NCBI GenBank assembly: GCA_014898425.1
Contig: RCSZ01000007.1
Location: 186,001 to 250,000 of the forward strand
Length of the DNA: 64,000 bases
Direction: 5' to 3'
Origin: Botryotinia globosa
Lineage: Eukaryota; Ascomycota; Leotiomycetes; Helotiales; Sclerotiniaceae
Part shown: piece by piece, positions 56,980 through 64,000 of the stretch
Layout of the letters: each line of letters starts with the position of its first letter
Position numbering within the stretch: the stretch's first letter is position 1
Made by a program: the position numbers and the translations under genes
The notes under the pieces: generated by a model
The model's database searches: none
Seen by the model: only the letters and a program-made list of their open reading frames with translations
Told to the model about the DNA's origin: nothing

Positions 56980-58970
56980 TTGCTCTGCAATTGTGTAATG
57001 ATGGATCCCGAGGTGAGAATTCGGTGAGGGAATAGAGAGAAGAGTTGAGCTGGTCTCGCTACTAGAGAATCGAAGACAGGCGAGAAAACGAGTGAGCAAT
57101 AGCTGCCGAGCTGGTCTCGCTACCCACATTCCTTGTTAATTTTCATGTCGAAACAGCATTTTCATTGTTTCCTTTGTCATTTATTGGCTTACCGGTTTCC
57201 CTGTTTCCTTTATCTCTCTATCAGCCATCAGAACCAAAAAATAAAAAATTAAAAAACATTCACATGTAAACAAAAATCCCATTCATTCATAACCCTGTGA
57301 CTATCGAATCTTGACCTGATTTGAAAATAAAGTAACACTAGCTATTTCGATGAAGTGAATTTGGTTATAGCCTACCGTAATGCCAGTGGAATGATATAAC
57401 AACAAACAAACATTTCATTTCCATGAGATCAAGTTCCCTACCAAAACACCCGTACCGTAGCATAATACACCACAACCCCTCAAACCGCCGCTAGATCCCA
57501 GACCCCAGGCGTCGTCCTCAGGGTTGAAAAAAAAGACTTCCACCACCAACCCTCACATCGATACCGAGCCAAATGACTATCCCTACCTGAGACTTGTAAC
57601 CTCGCCCTCCCATCCCCTCCTCCGAAATCATGATGATACTTTTATAAACACTCATAAAACAACGCGCCCACCCCCACAGCTCCGTCAGACTAGGACCACA
57701 AATGCTTCTCAACCTCATCTGCACACCCATCCGCCTATTCCTGAGTCTCCTGCAGCTCAAATCACAACAAAAGACGTTCCCGTTTCTCGGTGTCAATATC
57801 AGGGATTTGTATTAGTATTCACAATGAGAGCCCTCGATAATATTGCTTACTGCTACTCACTTGAGTAACAGACAGATCAATATAGGTGTGGACGTGGATG
57901 AAGGGGACATCTCGATTTCTCAATAATTTTCAGATTCATACTAGGTACTTATCTACTCGCTGTCTATACTACCTGGTACCTAGCATTGATGCTCCCACTA
58001 ACTTCAATTCCACTCCTACTACTCTCACTTCTGTTTTCCGACCCTCCCCTCTCATCTTCCTTGCCCAATTCCCTACCCCTCTTTCCCTCTCCTTCCACCC
58101 CATCCCTTCAATCCTAATCAAGTTGCCTGCTTGAGCCTGACCTTCCAATCGCCACAGTAGAAGATGCAAAAATATCGCTCACATTCGCATTCGAATTTGC
58201 GATGGCTGTAACTGTAGCGGCACCGGATCCTTGGAGCAATGCTGAGCATAAGGTACCAACCAGTTCGAAATTATCCATTCTCTCTCCCAAGCCTCTTCCC
58301 TCCCTCGCCGTCAAAAATTCCCCTTCAATCCAAACCACAATACTTCCGCCCACTCCCCTTCGCTTCTACCATCAGAATCTCCCCTCTTGCCTATGCATCC
58401 TCCACCTAGCCACCCAATATCGCATCTTTGAAATTCGCTTTGGGGAATCATAACAAGAAACACAAAAAGAGTAAACCACCCCTTATGCCACAATGACGGC
58501 ACAAAACAAAGATAGAATTATTAAGGAAATTTGCTCTGTGAGAGTGTGTGGGAAATTCATAAAATTCGTCATCAATCCTTTTTTCTCTCCATCCCTCCAC
58601 CTTGCCCCCTCACCCCACCAATCATCTGATTCTGATTCTCCTCCCCTCCACTACCACATCAATGAAATGTAATGTTGTATCGCGTGCCCAGCACAAATTC
58701 CGGATCTCAATAAACAATTAGTGCAGATGGAAAAGTTTCAACAAGTAATTATGAATTTCTTTGATGATGTGTTTATCCACGAATGAATGAAAAGAAAAAA
58801 AAAAGTTGGCGATCGCTCAGACCTAGTCTTTAAGTCAAGTATGAATCCATCAGCTCCATAAACGCCATAAAACTTGCTTGCTTGCATGCTTAGCTCAATT
58901 TACACAAAAAAAAAGGGAAAAAACTCCGTATGGGTGAAGAGAACGAATTCCATATCCGTTCTCCAAATAA
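56980..58970. other. Convergent intergenic region
   Basis: About 2 kb with no supportable gene. A repeated GAGCTGGTCTCGCTAC (57046-57061 and 57108-57122) follows the J-like gene. The rest is pyrimidine-rich with several poly-A runs (58793-58804, 58905-58924). Confidence 0.5.
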
Positions 58971-60630
58971 TTACATGATGACGCAACAACCACAACCTTT
59001 GCTTGACTCGGGAGAATCTTGAACACGAATTGGTGGTTTAGGATCTGGAATATTAACACCTTGCGGTTTTCCAGTTGCGATTTTTGGCATTGTGCTATAA
59101 CTTGATGCTCTCTCCACTGGTGATCTAGGACCCGTACTTAATGTAGGTGATTTAGGAGTGATGGCGGAAACAGGCGAGACTGGCGACACTGGTGATGGAG
59201 ATTGTGGGGCACCTAATGGCCATTCTGGACCTTGTTCTTCCGACTTTGGTTCCTCTGGTCCATCGGGTCCTTCTGGTGGTGGAGAAAATGAATCCGGGCG
59301 TGGTCTGTATTCCTGTTGATTTAATGGCCTAAAATCTGTATCATAAACATTTCCATATTTACCCTCCTTCTCCCATTGTTCTTGTTGCATACGTTTCGCA
59401 TGAGTCGGAATTACTTGTTGATCGGGAGGTAATCTAGGATCAGGTTTGTACATAGTAGCCAACCAAGGTGGGTCACCTTCAGGCCTTTTTGATGTATTAA
59501 TTAAGTCGCCTGAACGAGTTTTTGGTCGTATATCTGGCGCGTTTGTTCCACTCGGCTTTTGTTTTTGTCTCTGTGCTGATGTTTGTCTACCTCCAGGAAG
59601 TGCAGCGTTTGCGCCAACAGATCCTTTCCGTCCCGGTGCTTTCTTTGTAGGAGATCGTTCGGATGGCGATGCACGAGTGGGTGTAGGCGATACTCTAGCA
59701 GGAGTAGGCATTGGAACATTTGAAGAAGACGGTGTAGCATCATCAAGTATGAGTGAACTTTTGACACTATGACTCCGACTTCTTGCTTGCTTAAATGATA
59801 ATGGGTCCTCCTCGTCATACCAATTGTTACTTGTTTTTCGAGCTATAGGTGTGTCTCGTTCGAGATAATCGATCGGTATTGGTAGGGGACTCGTTTTCGA
59901 TATTGGTATCTTCGATATGCCTTTGGTACCTAAATCTCCAGCAGACTCTTCAGGTAATCGTAAATCCCAAGGGTTACCTTCTCCATCTCCGTTCACTCCC
60001 ATCTTCTGCCTTTTTTGTCCCTCGGTTCGAATGGCATTACTGGCATCTTGACTCCGATCCCGTCGACTAGATTTACTTCCTGTTCTTGGACGCGGTATCG
60101 GGATTCCAGCTGCTTGTAATTCTTCATTCTCAATTCGGGCCAATTTATCTCTGTGAATCCACCTAGAATGCTCCACATCATTCATCTCATACGTTCCACC
60201 ATTCATACCTTTCTTGCCCCCAGAATCCATACTCCGACCACCTTTGTTATTTCCATATGAATCCAACAAACTATCAGGTGCGCTAGGAGTATCGCTGATA
60301 TCACTATTCTGTCGATTCAATTCATTTGCGCGAGCTGGAGCCAAATGGTTATGATCGAGGCGAGGACCAAAGGTTTCTGTACCTGTACGTAATGGGTAAC
60401 CGTTTGTTTGAGAAATTTGACGATTGTGATTTTGATAGTCGGTGACGGCAGAAGGTGAGGTCGGCTGAGGGAAAGTTTAATTAGCATAACAACTTTAAAA
60501 AAGCCGAAGGTAACCATGAGATTAATTATTTTACCTCTACTGGCACAGAGTAATTCCAAGAATCTTGACCGTGAGAACTACTTGGCGGTGTCAAGCTGGT
60601 ATGGGCTTGCGATGTAGAAATCGTTGCCAT
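58971..60630 (-). CDS. Disordered protein with C-terminal CaaX box, TeaR/Mod5-like
   Basis: Two exons, 60630-60535 and 60464-58971, splice in phase (GTAAAA/CCTCAG) to 529 residues. The chain is largely disordered and Ser/Pro/Arg-rich, with SPVSPVSPVSAITPKSPT and repeated TPARVSPTPTRASPSERSPT. The best-ordered parts are HSRWIHRDKLARIENEELQA (near residue 125) and DPPWLATMYKPDPRLPPDQQ. The end, GCGCCVIM, is a CaaX box with Met last, predicted to be farnesylated, with two more cysteines before it. In Aspergillus and fission yeast, TeaR and Mod5 are prenylated membrane anchors for cell-end polarity markers and have the same layout. I propose that role, with only moderate support. The first exon matters because it supplies the only ATG upstream of the conserved part. 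Confidence 0.75.
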
Positions 60631-61870
60631 ACTGATTCAAGACCTTTTACTCCAAGATTTGAAGATCTGCCGAAAACGACCTTCCCACCCTAAGAGTGAT
60701 TCAATTCTTTCCTACCAATGCTGTCCAATCAATCTTCTTGCATCCAGATTTCTTTTATTACGATGGGTATGAATGAAGTTGCCTGGATCTCTTCGAATTG
60801 GCGGAACGAAAGGACTCTTTCTTCGTATCTTTTATTAATGTATGACAAAACCAATCCAAATTACAGCAAGACTTTTCTTGAATGAATCCTTAACACTCAA
60901 TTGTTGAATAGGTCCTTCTTGATCATCTGGGTTGGTCGATAGGAAAATAGGAGAGACTTTCTGTATGTAATAGGTAGTGAATGTGGTGGACTGGTGAACG
61001 TGCGTCTGTCTGCAGTGCGGCAGTGCCAAACAGAGACACAACGGCGATTATACCGACCAATGAAATTATTTAATGAACAAGTAATACCGAAATGAAGATA
61101 ATTGAAGCTGTTGGTGAATGACCGCACTGAGACTTATGACCATGGAGCGGTCAAACGCAATTCTCTTCTTCCTATGGCCCTCTTTGTTGTGAGAGGGAGA
61201 AGAGGTTGGAGAAGAAGTCGGGGAAGAAGTTGGGAAACGGTTAATGAATGAGCAAGGCAAGTGGAGGTACCAGGTATAGATACTAGGACCTACAATGTAA
61301 GTACAGAGTAGAAAAAGAATGAATAATGAATATGAATAAGAAAAAGTGAAGCTATCAAACTATACACGGAATACTGCCTACTTTTGAACAAGGGGAATAA
61401 GAAATCATGATAAATGATCTTTAAGTCTTGCGAAAGGAGAGTTGAGTTGAGTAATTACCTGGTAAGTGTTTTTTTTCTTCAATATTTATATCAGTCCGTT
61501 CTAGTATCATTCATTCATTCATTCATCCATCCATATCGTTCATGCCGAAGACCAGTCAGTGTATTTATGCAGTGGATCAACGAATGAAATGAAAGACTCT
61601 CTCAAATGCTGGGTATTACACCAGTACGTACTTGACCCAATGTGCCCATTTAACTGTTGAAAAGCGGATACAGACCAGGATTGATATTGGTTAAACATTT
61701 TGGCAGGTGGTCGAGAAGGTATCCGACCGGTAATTTGATCTGTGTTCACTGTTCAATAAAAAGAACCTTTGAAGTACCCTGGTTCCTAGTCATCCTCTTT
61801 CTCCGAATGTCAAAGTTCAATGTCTATCAATGCAAGAAAGAGGGAGGAGGGAGTGAGGTGAGGTGTGTGA

Positions 61871-61970
61871 GGTGTGTGAGGTATAAGATGTGAGGTTTGA
61901 GGTATGAGTGAGACGTGTGAGGTGTGTGAGGTATAAGATGTAAGGTTTGAGGTATGAGTGAGATGTGAGT
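61871..61970. repeat. 50-bp tandem duplication, purine-rich
   Basis: Copy one (61871-61920) and copy two (61921-61970) both start GGTGTGTGAGGTATAAGATG and differ at a handful of sites. The neighbouring sequence to about 62060 continues as shorter GTGAGTRA-like units. Confidence 0.88.
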
Positions 61971-62395
61971 GAGGTACGAGTACATTGTACGGTGTGAGTA
62001 AAGTGTGAGTAAGCTGAGCAAAGTGTGAGTAAAGCGTGAAGTGATGAAGTGATGAGGTGACAAGAATTGATCTAGGGATTGATGAATATCATTCTTAGAT
62101 GTCGTCTACTCCGTATATAATACTGGATAGAATCCGGCTTAGTATTAGGATGTATGGATAAGGCTTTTTGATCGAGGCAATCTCGTCAAATCAACCCAAT
62201 GGATGGATCGATTTATCCTTTTCCCTCCCTTCCCAGCCTTGTCTAGAACGTTGGTCTTTTCCCTCACCCATCAGACCAATTATACATCAAGGGAATGTGT
62301 CATTAATATATCATGACCTAGCTAACGGGTAAGGCTACTACTTACTACCTTCTTCGTGCCTTCTCCCGATTCATTATAATCCTACAAACTACAGC

Positions 62396-62470
62396 ACTAG
62401 CAACCAGTATACCTATCAGTATATCTACCAGTACTAGCAACCAGTATACCTACCAGTATACCTACCTACC
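62396..62470. repeat. 37-bp tandem duplication upstream of the phosphoesterase gene
   Basis: ACTAGCAACCAGTATACCTA begins each copy, at 62396 and 62433. Differences are single transitions. It lies about 110 bp before the ATG. Confidence 0.85.
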
Positions 62471-62577
62471 GGCATATCACTTATCTTACTCACCATCATC
62501 ATCCCCCCGACCTGTCAAAATCCTAATTCTTTCATCTCAGGAGAGGGCTACTCCAGAGCCCAGATAGATATCCCAAC

Positions 62578-64000
62578 ATGGTCGATCCCTCCTATGAACT
62601 CGACCGTCTAACCTATGAACCTTCTCATCACTCTCAAGATTCATGTACTACCGCATCATCATATGAGCCTCAAAATTCATACCTTCCTTCACCCTCTCCG
62701 GAGCCTCACGTACCTATAATAACTCGAACTACTCGTACTCGCAAAACCCGTTTCGTTTGTGTTTCCGATACTCATAATGGCGTTGCGAATGGGTCATTCA
62801 AACTGCCACCCGGTGACGTTCTCATTCATGCAGGCGATTTAACAAATCAAGGAAACTATGCGGAACTAGAAAAGTCAATCAAATGGATTGAAGATGCTGA
62901 TTTTGAAGCCAAAATTATCATTGCTGGTATGCATAATATATCCACCTATTTTTACTAGGGGATCCATCCTCCTACATTCATCCACCCCATAAAAACGTTC
63001 TATTTCCATCTTCATTTATTCCGAACGAGCAAAATTAAAAAACTAATCATTATGTAAGGTAACCATGATATAACACTCGATCCATCGTTTTACTCCCAAT
63101 ATGGTCTTTATTTCCATAAACAAAATCCACAGGATATCAAAAAGTGTCAAGAATTGTTAGATCGTTCCCCGTCAATTCTGTACCTTAATCATGAAGCAGC
63201 AGAAGTTTCTTTAGCATCACCTACAGGTCCACATACTACCTTTCGTATTTTCGGTTCTCCTTTTTCCCCAGCAAAAGGAATGTGGGCTTTCGGTTATCCA
63301 CAATCCGATGCTTCCAAAAGATGGGATGATATTCCCTTGGATGTGGATATTGTACTTACTCACACACCACCGAAATATCATTGCGATGAAAGGAATGATC
63401 GCGTAGCTGCTGGATGTGAATTTTTACGTCAAGCTTTATGGAGAATCCGTCCACGATTAGCAATATGTGGACATGTTCATGAAGGAAGAGGTGCTGAAGT
63501 AATTCAATGGGATCTTGGATCTTCGAATATTAAATTCAAGGAAAATGGTGTAGTTCGTTGGGGAGATCCGGGTAAAGATAATAAAAAGATGTCCCATATC
63601 GATTTGACTTCAAAAGGAAGAATGGGAGGAAATGTTTTCAAGAACGATGGGGCCTTTGGAGATTGGGATAATCAAACATGTGATGCTGCTGCTAGTGCCA
63701 GTAACTTAACCACATCGATCGGAAGTGGTCTACCACTGTTACCCGAAGAAATTACAAAAGATAGAAGGAAATGGCACCGAAACAATTCCATGGCAAGGAT
63801 GGCAATCTCAAATGTAGCCAAAACTTTACTCGCGATACCAGAGGAGATACTTTCCCCAGCTCGAGGACAAGGTGGTGTACCACCATCTTTACGTTGTGAC
63901 GTAGAAGCTTTATGTGGACGAATGGGACGACAGGAGACATGTGTGATTAATGCGGCGTCGATGGCTTCTAGTTGGCCTCATGGAAAAGGAAGAGGGGGGA
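62578..64000 (+). CDS. Calcineurin-like metallophosphoesterase (3' end outside window)
   Basis: A predicted binuclear-metal phosphoesterase, closest in layout to the MPPED1/239AB-type proteins. Exon 1 is 62578-62926 and exon 2 starts at 63059. The GTATGC donor and GTAAG acceptor restore the central motif GNHD, which proves the splice. The ordered metal motifs are VSDTHN, GDLTNQGN, GNHD, LTHTPP and CGHVHEG, all with their ligand residues. The N terminus is a Ser/Pro/Tyr-rich tail of about 55 residues. After the catalytic domain comes a region rich in Asn/Lys/Gly, continuing open to the last base of the window, where WPHGKGRGG is being read. The gene therefore continues beyond 64000. Substrate cannot be told from sequence. 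Confidence 0.88.

Larger units (their letters stand above)
60631..62577. other. Divergent spacer between the CaaX and phosphoesterase genes
   Basis: About 1.9 kb of promoter-like and repeat sequence. It includes (CATT)n/(CCAT)n near 61500, the 50-bp duplication at 61871-61970 and the 37-bp duplication at 62396-62470. No gene is supported. Confidence 0.5.

Noticed and set aside
61840..62060. Possible CRISPR-like or satellite array
   Set aside because: Units are adjacent tandem copies without spacers of constant length; a simple duplication explains it, and CRISPR is not expected in a fungus.

Overview
The window is nuclear DNA of a filamentous ascomycete. Genes are single, on both strands, and cut by short introns (about 42-110 nt) with GTRNGY donors, CTAAC-type branch points and YAG acceptors. 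Gene content (TAF5, MED11, Vps5, HAK potassium transporter, GH55 glucanase, HET protein), low-GC spacers and pyrimidine-rich promoters suggest a Leotiomycete, probably Sclerotiniaceae (Botrytis/Sclerotinia-like). The taxonomic call is inference, not alignment.

Layout. 1-2225: repeat-rich spacer. 2226-3951 (+): SPRY/PY-motif Rsp5-adaptor-like protein (Ssh4 type). 5167-7921 (-): HAK/KUP potassium transporter. 7922-14178: gene-poor, with one coiled-coil unknown (10107-10823) beside an 85-bp tandem duplication. 14179-16795 (-): secreted GH55 exo-beta-1,3-glucanase. 19442-21445 (-): HET-domain pseudogene. 23664-25822 (+): cytosolic Hsp90. 27320-28568 (+): secreted glycine-rich protein. 29817-32510 (+): large low-complexity, internally repeated protein. 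33173-35705 (-): TAF5. 36235-36540 (-): small unknown. 37155-37785 (+): Mediator MED11. 38305-40325 (+): retromer sorting nexin Vps5. 40705-41226 (-): mitochondrial ribosomal bL31m. 41577-42601 (+): flavin-reductase-like protein. 43034-43567 (-): small basic unknown. 45.8-49.6 kb: a decayed island. 51189-53186 (+): secreted type-B carboxylesterase. 56197-56979 (+): J-domain-like protein with an internal duplication. 58971-60630 (-): CaaX-terminated, TeaR/Mod5-like protein. 62578-end (+): calcineurin-type metallophosphoesterase, running off the window.

Most intact genes are housekeeping: general transcription (TAF5, MED11), endosomal sorting (Vps5, Ssh4-like), chaperone, mitochondrial translation and ion uptake. 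Between them lie secreted enzymes that fit a plant-associated or saprotrophic life.

The most unusual stretch is about 45.85-49.6 kb. It holds a degenerate 16-20-bp minisatellite, a frameshifted relic of a CrtC/AttH-type (kievitone-hydratase-like) enzyme, a split glutathione S-transferase relic, a 510-bp AT-rich element with 25-bp terminal inverted repeats flanked by TA, and a polyketide-synthase ketosynthase relic that has lost its active-site cysteine. Together they look like the corpse of a secondary-metabolite gene cluster. The HET pseudogene, stopped at two conserved Trp codons, is a second sign of gene decay here. I found no CRISPR array and no RNA gene I could support.
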